Source: Thauera sp. (GTDB lineage Bacteria; Pseudomonadota; Gammaproteobacteria; Burkholderiales; Rhodocyclaceae). From it: a stretch of DNA of 64,000 nucleotides. The DNA is taken from assembly GCA_024235615.1 (NCBI GenBank), contig JACKMB010000003.1, positions 124,001 through 188,000 of the forward strand, in the 5' to 3' direction. The first letter of the stretch is position 1; each line of letters opens with the position of its first letter. The translations under genes and the position numbers were made by a program. Shown here in pieces: positions 45,413 through 53,266 of the stretch. Under the pieces are notes generated by a model, which was given only the letters and a program-made list of their open reading frames with translations, ran no database searches and was not told the DNA's origin.

Positions 45413-46408
45413 ATGCGAATCCCGAGTCTTCTCCTGTTCCTGCTTCCGTTCTGCGCAACCGCGCAGGACTGGAGCGCACGCACGCTCGGCGAGATCGCGG
45501 TGTACCCCGAGTACCGCGCCCCGGCGCGCGTGGTCGCTGGCGAAGAGGCGCGCATCGCCGCCGAGGTCGGCGCGCGCATCGTCGCGATGCCGGCGCGTAC
45601 CGGGGCCGAGGTGGTGCGCGGCACCGAGCTGGTGCGCCTGGACGACGCCGCCTTCCGCATCGAGCTCGAGCGCGCGCGTGCCCAGGTGGCGCTGATCGAC
45701 AGCCGCATCGGGCTGGCGCGCGTCCAGCTCGACCAGGCGCGCACGCTCGCCGGGCGCGGTTTCATCAGCGCCGACGGCCTGCGCATCCGCGAGACCGAGC
45801 TCGGCGTGCTGCAACGCGAGCGCGACGCGGCACGTGCCGCCCAGGCCGCGGCCGAGCTCGCGCTCGCGCGTACCGTGATCCGCGCGCCCTTCGCCGGCGT
45901 GGTGCGCGAACGCCTCGCCGCGGTGGGCGACCTCGCCGCGCCCGGCACGCCGCTGCTGGGCCTCGCGGCGAGCGCCGACGCCGAGGTGCACGCGCGCGTG
46001 CCCGCCGCCCAGGTCGACGGGCTGCTCGCCGCCGCGCCGCCGACGCTGGTCGCGGGCGGCGCGGAGCACGCGCTGCGTATCGTGCGCGTGTCGCCGGTGC
46101 TCGACGCCGCCGGCCAGGCGCGCGACGTGATCCTCGCCGCCGCGTCGGCGCTACCGCCGGGGCTGGCGGGCGAGCTGCGCTGGCGCAGCCGGGTGCCGCA
46201 CCTGCCGCCGGGCTATGTGCAGCAGCGCGAGGGCCGCCTCGGCGCCTGGCTGGTGCGCGACGCCGAGCCCCGGTTCGTGGTGCTGCCCGAGGCCCAGGCC
46301 GGCCGCCCCGCCGCGGTCGACTGGCCGGCCGACCTGCAGGTGGTGGACGAGGGGCGCTTCGCGATCGGCCTGCAGGCGCCGGCCGCCGCGGCCGGGGGGA
46401 CGCATTGA
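45413..46408 (+). CDS. RND efflux periplasmic adaptor (membrane fusion protein)
   Basis: The protein has 331 residues and a signal peptide (MRIPSLLLFLLPFCATA-Q). The order is lipoyl half (RIAAEVGARIVAMPARTGAEVVRGTELVRLDD), alpha-hairpin (ELERARAQVALIDSRIGLARVQLDQARTLAGRGFISADGL), second lipoyl half (LARTVIRAPFAGVVRERLAAVGDLAAPGTPLLGL), then beta-barrel. It is short for the family, lacking much of the membrane-proximal domain. It overlaps the RND pump gene, and the two form an exporter. No TolC-type gene is adjacent. Confidence 0.88.
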   Translation: MRIPSLLLFLLPFCATAQDWSARTLGEIAVYPEYRAPARVVAGEEARIAAEVGARIVAMPARTGAEVVRGTELVRLDDAAFRIELERARAQVALIDSRIGLARVQLDQARTLAGRGFISADGLRIRETELGVLQRERDAARAAQAAAELALARTVIRAPFAGVVRERLAAVGDLAAPGTPLLGLAASADAEVHARVPAAQVDGLLAAAPPTLVAGGAEHALRIVRVSPVLDAAGQARDVILAAASALPPGLAGELRWRSRVPHLPPGYVQQREGRLGAWLVRDAEPRFVVLPEAQAGRPAAVDWPADLQVVDEGRFAIGLQAPAAAAGGTH

Positions 46409-49400
46409 GCGGCTTCTACCGGCGGCTGATCGACAATCATCCGCTCGCCAACATCGCCTTCCTGATGGTGCTGCTGGGCGGGCTGTTCAGCTACCTCTCC
46501 ATGCCGCGGGCGCAGGACCCGGAGATCAACTTCAACTGGGTCAGCATCGTCACCGCGCTGCCCGGCGCCTCGGCGGAGGACGTCGAGCGCGACCTCACCG
46601 GGCCGCTCGAGGACGCGATCAAGCAGGTCAAGGACATCCGCTTCAGCTCCTCGTCCAGCCGCGAGGGCGTGTCCTCCATCCTGGTGCGCTTCGAGGAGCT
46701 GCCCGAGCGGGTCTTCGACAAGCGCGTGAATGACCTGCGCCGCGAGATCCAGAACAAGGCCTCCGCCGAGCTGCCGCCGGACGCGACCGATCCCGTGGTG
46801 ATCGAATTCACCAGCTCGAACGGCTTCCCGACCGCGATCCTGGTGCTGCATGGCGCCGGCGGCGAGACGCTGCGGCGTGCCGGCTTCGTGATGAAGAAGG
46901 ATCTCGAGGGCCTGGACGGCGTGGACCAGGTGATCGCCGCCGGCCTGGAGGATCCTCAGCTGCACGTCGATTTCGACCCCGCCCGGGTGGCGGCCGCCGG
47001 GCTGTCGCCAGTGCAGGTCGCCGACGGGGTGGCGGCCTGGTTCCGCAACACCCTCGCCGGCCGCGTGCGGGTGCAGGACCGCGAGTGGCTGGTGCGCATG
47101 GAGGGCAAGACGCCCGACCCCGAGGCGCTCGCGCAGGCCGCGGTGGTGACGCCGGCGGGCCGGGTGGCGCTCGATGAGTTCGCCAGCGTGGCGCGCGGCC
47201 AGGAGCGCCCGGGCCAGCTCGTGAGCTACAACGGCGCGCCGGCGCTGATGCTGTCGATCACCAAGGATGCCGACGCCAACACGCTCGAGCTGGTCGAGCG
47301 CCTGCAGGCCTTCACTGCGCAGCGCAACCCGCTGCTCGCCGGCCAGGGCGTGCAGCTGCGCCTGATCGACGACCAGACCCATGCCACCCGCCACGCCATC
47401 GGGGTGATGGAGTCGAACGCGGTGTTCGGCTTGTTCGCGGTGCTGGCGATGTGCTGGATCTTCCTCGGCTCGCGCCTGGCGCTGCTGGTCGGGCTCGGGG
47501 TGCCGTTCGCGCTTGCCGGTACCTTCATCGCGGTCGACCTGATCGACTCCACGCTCAACCTCACCGTGCTGCTCGGCGTGGTGATCGCGCTCGGCATGCT
47601 GGTCGACGACGCGGTGGTGATCGTCGAGGCGATCTACTACCGCCTGCAGCGCGGCGATCCGCCGCACGAGGCGGTGGTGGGCGGGGTGGAGGAGGTCGGC
47701 CTGCCGGTGCTGTCCTCGGTGCTGACCACGATCGCGGCCTTCCTGCCGCTCATGCTGCTGCCCGGTATCCTCGGCAAGTTCATGTTCGTGGTGCCCTTCG
47801 TGGTCACCGTCGGCCTGCTCGTGAGCCTGGTCGAGGCCTACTGGATCCTGCCCACGCACATCCTCGCGCTGCGCCCGCAGCCCTCGCAGCGGCGCACGCG
47901 CGCGCAGGAACTGCGCGAGCGCTTCACCTTGCGCATCCGCATCGCCTATGCGCGCGCCCTGGTGGCGGTGATGCGCCGCCGCCGCCTCGCCACCGCGGTC
48001 CTGCTGCTGCTGATGGCGGGTGCGGGCGCGGCGGTGGCGACCGGGCTGGTGCGCGTGCAGTTCTTCGCCTTCGACTCGATGCGGCTCTTCTATGTGAACG
48101 TCGACATGCCCGCGGGCGTGGTGCCGGAGCGCACGCTGGCCGAGGCCGAGCGCGCGGTGAAGGTGCTGGGCGAGACGATCGGCGCCGACGAGCTGCGCTC
48201 GGTCGCGGTGTATGCGGGGCTGAAGTTCACCGAGACGGAGCCGGTGTACGGGGACCAGTACGCCCAGGTGCTGGTCTCGCTGCTGCCGCGCGCGGCCGAC
48301 GGGCGCGACGCCGCCGAGGTCATCGCCGCGGTGCGTCCGGGCATCGAGGCGCTCGCCGGCGAGGCGAAGTTCTCCTTCATGGAGATGAAGGGCGGACCGC
48401 CGACCGCGAAGCCGATCTCGGTGAAGATGAAGTCCGACGACTACCCGCAATTGCGCGCCGCCGCCGACGCGCTGCTCGTCGAGGTGGCGAAGCTGCCCGG
48501 GGTGCGCGACCTCACCGATGACGACGTGCCGGGGCGCGGCGAGATGCGCCTCGCGCTCGATCGCGAGAAGCTCGCGCGCGCCGGGGTGCAGCCGGCGGAG
48601 GTGGCGCGCCTGCTGCGCCTCTACGGCGAGGGCGAGATCGTCGCCACCACGCGCGATGGCGGCGAGAAGCTGGAGGTGGTGGTGCGTGCCCGCCAGGAGA
48701 GCCTGGATGACGTGACCGGCCTGCTGCAGCGTCCGGTGCCGCTCGCCGACGGGCGCAGCGTGCAGCTCGGCGAGCTGGTGAGCCACCAGCTGCTGCTGTC
48801 CAAGGGCTATATCCGCCACTACCAGCTCACGCGCGCGATCACCGTCGAGGCGGAGCTCGACCGCGAGCGCCTCGACACGGTCGAGGCCAACGATCGCCTC
48901 AAGGCGGCGTGGGCGCAGCTGCAGCCGCGCTTCCCGGGCGTGGAGCTGGATTTCTCCGGCGAGCTGGAGGACATCCAGGAGAGTCTGGACGCGATGGGCA
49001 AGCTGTTCGCGCTCGGCGTCGGGCTGATCTACCTGATCCTTGCCACGCAGTTCCGCAGCTACTGGCAGCCGCTGATCATCCTGCTCACCGTGCCGCTCGC
49101 CTTCACCGGGGTGGTGCTCGGCCTGCTGGTGTCGGGCAATCCGCTGTCGCTGTACACGCTGTACGGCGTGATCGCGCTCACCGGCATCGCGGTCAATTCC
49201 GCGATCGTGCTGATCGACGCCGCCAACGAGCGCCGCGCCGCCGGCATGAGCGTGCAGCACGCCGCGATCTACGCCGCGCGCCGGCGCGTGGTGCCGATCC
49301 TGATCACCACCACCACCACCATCGGCGGGCTGCTCTCGCTCGCCATCGGCCTGGGCGGCAAGTCGCTGATGTGGGGGCCGGTGGCGGCGAGCATCGTGTG

Positions 49401-49479
49401 GGGGCTGGGCTTCTCCACCGTGCTGACCCTGTTTGCGGTGCCGCTGGTGTATCGGATGGCGATGCAGCGCAGTCGATAG
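46405..49479 (+). CDS. RND-family efflux permease (AcrB/CusA-like)
   Basis: The protein has 1024 residues, the usual size, with 12 membrane helices and two large periplasmic loops. Start is TTG 46405 overlapping the adaptor stop, with GGGGGGA just upstream; the next ATG would remove the first helix. The proton-relay acidic pair is in LLGVVIALGMLVDDAVVIVEAI, and a second helix set is at LYGVIALTGIAVNSAIVLIDAANERR. The first loop begins FSYLSMPRAQDPEINFNWVSI, typical of the hydrophobe/multidrug branch rather than the metal branch. The substrate is unknown. Confidence 0.92.
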   Translation: MSGFYRRLIDNHPLANIAFLMVLLGGLFSYLSMPRAQDPEINFNWVSIVTALPGASAEDVERDLTGPLEDAIKQVKDIRFSSSSSREGVSSILVRFEELPERVFDKRVNDLRREIQNKASAELPPDATDPVVIEFTSSNGFPTAILVLHGAGGETLRRAGFVMKKDLEGLDGVDQVIAAGLEDPQLHVDFDPARVAAAGLSPVQVADGVAAWFRNTLAGRVRVQDREWLVRMEGKTPDPEALAQAAVVTPAGRVALDEFASVARGQERPGQLVSYNGAPALMLSITKDADANTLELVERLQAFTAQRNPLLAGQGVQLRLIDDQTHATRHAIGVMESNAVFGLFAVLAMCWIFLGSRLALLVGLGVPFALAGTFIAVDLIDSTLNLTVLLGVVIALGMLVDDAVVIVEAIYYRLQRGDPPHEAVVGGVEEVGLPVLSSVLTTIAAFLPLMLLPGILGKFMFVVPFVVTVGLLVSLVEAYWILPTHILALRPQPSQRRTRAQELRERFTLRIRIAYARALVAVMRRRRLATAVLLLLMAGAGAAVATGLVRVQFFAFDSMRLFYVNVDMPAGVVPERTLAEAERAVKVLGETIGADELRSVAVYAGLKFTETEPVYGDQYAQVLVSLLPRAADGRDAAEVIAAVRPGIEALAGEAKFSFMEMKGGPPTAKPISVKMKSDDYPQLRAAADALLVEVAKLPGVRDLTDDDVPGRGEMRLALDREKLARAGVQPAEVARLLRLYGEGEIVATTRDGGEKLEVVVRARQESLDDVTGLLQRPVPLADGRSVQLGELVSHQLLLSKGYIRHYQLTRAITVEAELDRERLDTVEANDRLKAAWAQLQPRFPGVELDFSGELEDIQESLDAMGKLFALGVGLIYLILATQFRSYWQPLIILLTVPLAFTGVVLGLLVSGNPLSLYTLYGVIALTGIAVNSAIVLIDAANERRAAGMSVQHAAIYAARRRVVPILITTTTTIGGLLSLAIGLGGKSLMWGPVAASIVWGLGFSTVLTLFAVPLVYRMAMQRSR

Positions 49480-49518
49480 ACAACGAGTTCGGGCTTGCCC
49501 CCTGTGCCAAGCGGTCGC

Positions 49519-50086
49519 TCAGTTGCCGTCCGCGGTCTCGCGCAGCACCGCCATCACCTGTTCGCGCTCGATGGCATCCAGCCGGGCTTCCAGGGCAGCC
49601 GCGTCTAGTCGCGGTCGGCCCGGGTCCATCAGATAGCGCGCCATCGGTCGTGCGGTGCGGTGGCCCAGAGCGGCTGCGCGCGAAATCCACTCGACGCCGA
49701 AGACTTCACTCGCTTCCAGACCGCGGCCCGCGATGTAGCAGCGCCCGAGCTGGTGCATGGCCTCGGGGTAGGTCTGGTTGGCCGCCCGGGTGAGCCAGGC
49801 CACCGCTTCGCTCGGGTGGTTCTGCGTGAGCAGTAGCAAGCCCAGGTCGCACTGCGCCTCGACGCTGCCGGCGTCGGCCTCTGCGATCAGCGCGCAATCG
49901 TCGTCGTCCAGCCGCAGCGGCGACAGGGCAATGACGTCATCGAGCAGCACGCGCGTGTGCTCACTCCTCCCCCCCCCCCGAGGATGCGTCGTGTACACGG
50001 AGCTGGCCGTCGGCAATGCGGCGCCACAGCGTGCGCTTACTCAGCCCGGTGAGGGACATGGCGGTGTTCAGCGTGATGGAGACCAT
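49519..50086 (-). pseudogene. HTH plus Sel1-repeat protein gene, frame broken at a poly-G tract (phase-variable candidate)
   Basis: Reading from ATG 50086, the first 39 codons encode an AlpA/MerR-style helix-turn-helix (TLNTAMSLTGLSKRTLWRRI, then ADGQLRVHDASS) and run into 11 consecutive G residues, after which the frame stops (GGGEE-stop). In the frame shifted by one base, the sequence continues as RSEHTRVLLDDVIALSPLRL and about 130 residues of Sel1-type repeats (AQCDLGLLLL, EAMHQLGRCYIAGRGL, GVEWISRAAALGH). With 10 or 13 G residues one uninterrupted protein of about 188 residues would result. This is either slipped-strand phase variation or a sequencing length error. It is divergent from pilA, with 298 bp between the start codons. 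Confidence 0.75.
49969..49979. repeat. Homopolymer of 11 C (poly-G on the coding strand)
   Basis: Eleven C residues occur inside the coding region of the HTH/Sel1 gene. The tract length (11) puts the two halves of the gene out of frame; 10 would join them. Confidence 0.95.
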
Positions 50087-50264
50087 CGGAGCGTCCGGGT
50101 TTGGTGAAAGCCGACAGTTTAGCGCCGGGCCGGGCCGGGGTGGCGGGCACGGCCTTGGGGCGCAGGGTGTGACAGCGGGAGGGCGTGGCATGACCGGGGG
50201 TGTGCCAGCGTCGGCGCGTTAGCGGACGGGAAGAGGTGTTTGGCACAGCCGCGGGCGCGCACGC

Positions 50265-50278
50265 GTGACCTCGGTCAC
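50265..50278. promoter_or_regulatory. Perfect palindrome upstream of pilA (GTGA-N6-TCAC)
   Basis: GTGACCTCGGTCAC is a perfect 14-bp inverted repeat centred about 20 bp upstream of the sigma54-like promoter of pilA. It matches the Crp/Vfr half-site core, as does the site at 41453-41466. It could bind a Crp-family factor that modulates pilin expression. Binding is not demonstrated. Confidence 0.45.
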
Positions 50279-50290
50279 GAAAAAACGCCT

Positions 50291-50305
50291 GGCATGGGGG
50301 TTGCG
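50291..50305 (+). promoter_or_regulatory. Sigma54 (-24/-12) promoter of pilA
   Basis: TGGCATGGGGGTTGC has the GG and GC dinucleotides 12 bp apart, as in the sigma54 consensus TGGCAC-N5-TTGC. It lies 80 bp before the pilA start codon, giving a leader of about 65 nt. Type IV pilin genes of many proteobacteria use sigma54 with PilR, which supports the call. Confidence 0.75.
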
Positions 50306-50384
50306 TTAGGAGAAGCGGAAGGCGCTGGTCAATGAGTCGAAGCGGCGCCGGACGCGAACTCCAACTTCCTCAAAGGGGATGATC

Positions 50385-50807
50385 ATGAAAAAGATGCAAC
50401 AAGGCTTCACCCTTATCGAACTGATGATCGTGGTGGCGATCATCGGCATTCTGGCGGCGGTGGCGCTGCCGGCGTATCAGGATTACACGAAGCGCGCGGC
50501 ATACTCCGAAGTTATTGCTCAGATTAATCCCATCAAGACCGCTATCGCCGAATGCGTTCAGACCAATGGCGGCCTAGCGAACTGCGACACATACGCGAAG
50601 ATTGGCATGACTAGCCCTGCGGCGACTGGGGTTTTTGCCTCGGCTGCGATTACGGCGACCACCGGCGCCATCACGGCAACACCGAATGCCGTGAGAGGTA
50701 TTCTTGCCGCAGATACTTGCGTCTTGACGCCTACCGCAAATGCCACGAATGCGCTCACTTGGGCGTATAGCGGGGAATGCGTGACCAAGGGCTATGTGAA
50801 GAATTGA
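50385..50807 (+). CDS. pilA: Type IV major pilin PilA
   Basis: The 140-residue prepilin has the short leader MKKMQQG cut before F8, then [20 protein letters not shown] with Glu at position +5, required for assembly. Start ATG 50385 is six bases after AGGGG; ATG 50379 is less well placed. The globular part has four cysteines ([26 protein letters not shown]) that can form two disulfides, including a C-terminal D-loop. Codon use is clearly less GC-rich than in neighbouring genes, as is common for diversifying pilin heads. A sigma54-type promoter precedes it and a strong terminator follows. Confidence 0.95.
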   Translation: MKKMQQGFTLIELMIVVAIIGILAAVALPAYQDYTKRAAYSEVIAQINPIKTAIAECVQTNGGLANCDTYAKIGMTSPAATGVFASAAITATTGAITATPNAVRGILAADTCVLTPTANATNALTWAYSGECVTKGYVKN

Positions 50808-50865
50808 TGGGAAAGCGGGAGTAGGGGACAGTCCTCGATTTCCCGCCTAGCCTGATCTGCAACCG

Positions 50866-50900
50866 AAAAGCCCGCCGCGGTTCTCCCCGGCGGGCTTTTT
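50866..50900 (+). terminator. Intrinsic terminator of pilA
   Basis: AAAAGCCCGCCG (50866-50877) pairs with CGGCGGGCTTTTT (ending at 50900) across a loop of about 11 bases. A GC-rich 8-bp stem is flanked by A and T runs. It is about 60 bp after the pilA stop. Confidence 0.92.
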
Positions 50901-50935
50901 GACGTCCCGCCCTTGCGCACAACTCCGCCGGTGAC

Positions 50936-51292
50936 GCGCGGGGCATTCCCTCCGGGGCTGCGGAACTCGCCCTTCGGGCTCGGACAGTCCTCGCCCCTTC
51001 ACGAATACCCCGCACATCCCCGGCTACCGTGGTCGCTGCTCGAAGGCGATGAGCCCATCGCGCCTCAACTTTCTGTTCTCGCGAGCTGGTGCCCGGCGTC
51101 AATTACCTTGGCCGGCGTCAGGTAAATTGTCGCCGGCCACGAGCTGGGGACGTCCGCGCGGGCTTCACCTGCCGCATTGTCTTTGCGTCGGGCTGAGCCC
51201 ACGATTCCCGGATGCGTGCGGGGTGTTCCTGAAGGGGCGAGGACTGTCTGAGCGAAGCGAGTTCCGCAGCCCCGGAAGGAACACCCCGTGCG
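50936..51292. repeat. Foldback element with roughly 80-bp imperfect inverted arms
   Basis: The left arm (about 50936-51018) contains CCGGGGCTGCGGAACTCGC, and its reverse complement recurs in the right arm (about 51206-51292). Both arms also carry ACAGTCCTCGCCCCTTCA and its complement. Roughly 80 percent of arm positions match. The inner about 190 bp holds a smaller hairpin (AATTACCT...AGGTAAATT, near 51100-51128). No gene or transposase is inside, so it looks like a non-autonomous foldback or MITE-like repeat. The rest of the 641-bp gap between pilA and the next gene holds only the pilA terminator. Confidence 0.65.
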
Positions 51293-51448
51293 CGTCCCCG
51301 CAGCGAGCCGTGAAGTCGAGACGGGTCGGCAATGGCGTAGAGCTCCCTTTAAAAGGGCAGCGGGTCGTCGGTCCACAAAAAAGACACAGCGGTAGAATGC
51401 TGCGCCGCGGCAATCTCGCCGCCCCAGCCCTCACCGACTCCGCCCGCC

Positions 51449-52024
51449 ATGGACGCCTTCCTCGTCTCCACCGCCATCGTCGCCCTCGCCGAAATCGGCG
51501 ACAAGACGCAACTGCTCGCCTTCATCCTCGCCGCCAAGTTCCGCCGCCCGTGGCCGATCGTGCTCGGTATCCTGGTCGCGACCCTGGCCAACCACGCCTT
51601 CGCTGCCGCGGTCGGCACCTGGCTGACCACGCTGATGGGGCCGCAGACGCTGCGCTGGGTGCTCGGCCTGTCCTTCATCGCGATGGCAGTGTGGACGCTG
51701 ATCCCCGACAAGCTCGACGAAGACGACGCCAAACTGCCGCGCTTCGGCGTGTTCGGGGCGACGCTGATCGCCTTCTTCCTCGCCGAGATGGGCGACAAGA
51801 CCCAGGTCGCCACGGTCGCGCTGGCCGCCCAGTACCAGATGCTGGTGGCGGTGGTGGCTGGCACCACGCTCGGCATGATGATCGCCAACGTGCCGGCGGT
51901 GCTGCTCGGCGACCGCATTGCAGCGCGCATGCCGGTGAAGCTGGTGCATGGCATCGCGGCGGCGATCTTCCTCGGCCTGGGCATCGCCACGCTGGCCGGT
52001 GCCGGCGAGTCGCTCGGCTTCTGA
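51449..52024 (+). CDS. GDT1/TMEM165 (UPF0016)-family Mn2+ exporter-like protein
   Basis: The protein has 191 residues and six helices in two inverted halves, each with the metal-binding ExGDKT motif (E15-I-G-D-K-T and E113-M-G-D-K-T). Bacterial members export or exchange manganese. ATG 51449 starts the first helix directly. No riboswitch of the yybP-ykoY type was recognised upstream; the upstream region is instead the foldback element. It appears monocistronic. Confidence 0.88.
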   Translation: MDAFLVSTAIVALAEIGDKTQLLAFILAAKFRRPWPIVLGILVATLANHAFAAAVGTWLTTLMGPQTLRWVLGLSFIAMAVWTLIPDKLDEDDAKLPRFGVFGATLIAFFLAEMGDKTQVATVALAAQYQMLVAVVAGTTLGMMIANVPAVLLGDRIAARMPVKLVHGIAAAIFLGLGIATLAGAGESLGF

Positions 52025-52160
52025 GTATCCCGACCCGCAAGCGCCGGAAAGCGTTCGCAAAGAAAACAACAGCTTGCACAAGGTTTTCTTGAAAGGTGGC
52101 GTCGCCGGCCCGCACTGCGGTGCCGGCTGCTATCCTTGACCGCTTTTTCCCGGAGCGCTG

Positions 52161-52865
52161 ATGGAATCCGCATTTCGCCGCGGGGCCCGCGAGGGCCTGC
52201 GCGACTTCCTGCCGATCTCGGTCGGCCTGCTGCCGTGGGCGATGGTCACCGGCATCGCGATGCGCTCGATCGGTTTGTCCGAGATCGAGTCGCTCGGCAT
52301 GAACCTGCTCGTCTATGCGGGTACTGCACAACTCGGCGCGCTGCCGCTGATCGCAGCCGGCGCGCCGCTGTGGCTGATCATGCTCACCGCGCTCGCGCTC
52401 AACCTGCGCTTCGTGATCTTCAGCGCGGCGATCGCGCCGGTGTTCCATGACAGCTCCTTCGCGCGCCGGCTGGCGTCGAGCTACCTGCTGGTCGATGGCG
52501 TGTTCGCGGTCGGCGCCGACAAGTTGCTGCAGGCCGACGATCCGCATTGGCGCTGGGGCTACTACATCGCGCCCTCGGCGTTCAACTGGTGCGTGTGGCA
52601 GGTGTTTACCGCGCTCGGCATCTTCGGTGCCGAGTTCATGCCGCGCGACTGGTCGCTGGAGTTCATGGTGACGATCGCGCTGATGGTGATGGTGCTGCCG
52701 ATGGTGCGCACCCGGCCGATGCTGGTGGCCGCGCTTGCCGGTGGCCTGGGCGCGGTGCTGCTGCGCGGGCTGCCGCTGCGCCTGGGCGTGGTGGCCGGGA
52801 TCGCGGTCGGCATTGCGGCCGGCTTTGCCGCCGAGCACTGGCAGCAGCGTGGAGCGCGATCGTGA
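52161..52865 (+). CDS. azlC: AzlC-family branched-chain amino acid exporter subunit
   Basis: The protein has 234 residues. The family opening GAREGLRDFLPISVGLLPWAMVTGIAM is present, with LVYAGTAQLGALPLIAAGAPLWLIMLTALALNLRFVIFSAAIAP, the conserved AzlC core. Together with the downstream AzlD-type gene it forms an exporter of branched-chain or related amino acids in the inner membrane. The next gene starts within its stop codon (GTGA overlap). Confidence 0.9.
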   Translation: MESAFRRGAREGLRDFLPISVGLLPWAMVTGIAMRSIGLSEIESLGMNLLVYAGTAQLGALPLIAAGAPLWLIMLTALALNLRFVIFSAAIAPVFHDSSFARRLASSYLLVDGVFAVGADKLLQADDPHWRWGYYIAPSAFNWCVWQVFTALGIFGAEFMPRDWSLEFMVTIALMVMVLPMVRTRPMLVAALAGGLGAVLLRGLPLRLGVVAGIAVGIAAGFAAEHWQQRGARS

Positions 52866-53188
52866 CCGAGGGCGTGTGGTTGTGGGTGGCGTTCGCGCTG
52901 ATGGCGATGACCACGGTGGGCACGCGCGGCAGCTTCATCCTGCTCGGCGAGAAGGGGCGCCTGCCACCGGCCCTGCAGCGCGCACTGCGCTATGCGCCGG
53001 CGGCGGCGCTGTCGGCGCTGGTGATGCCCGATCTGCTGCTCGACGGCGGCGAGTTCACGCCATTGAACCCCAAGTTCGCCGCTGGCCTCGTCGTGCTCGC
53101 GGTGGCGCTGCGCTGGCGCAATCCCTGGCTGCCCTTCATCCTCGGCATGGGCGTGCTGCTGGTGATGAGAAAGGGGCTGGGCTGGTAG
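52862..53188 (+). CDS. azlD: AzlD-family transporter subunit
   Basis: The protein has 108 residues with four hydrophobic helices. It starts with GTG 52862 overlapping the azlC stop. ALRYAPAAALSALVMPDLLL is typical for AzlD, the small partner of AzlC. Translational coupling supports a stoichiometric complex. Confidence 0.88.
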   Translation: MTEGVWLWVAFALMAMTTVGTRGSFILLGEKGRLPPALQRALRYAPAAALSALVMPDLLLDGGEFTPLNPKFAAGLVVLAVALRWRNPWLPFILGMGVLLVMRKGLGW

Positions 53189-53266
53189 CGTCCGCTACCG
53201 ACACCAGCCCCTCGGGTGGCCCATCCGGCGGCGAAGCGTTCGGCCTCGCCGCAAGGGGTTTCGGGA

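Noticed and set aside
46213-49260. 1015-residue minus-strand frame across the RND pump gene
   Set aside because: It is an antisense shadow; the sense frame has full RND topology.
50087-50191. Upstream extension of the HTH gene (MPRPPAVTPCAPRPCPPPRP...)
   Set aside because: It is Pro/Cys-rich and non-protein-like. ATG 50086 starts the structured HTH region.
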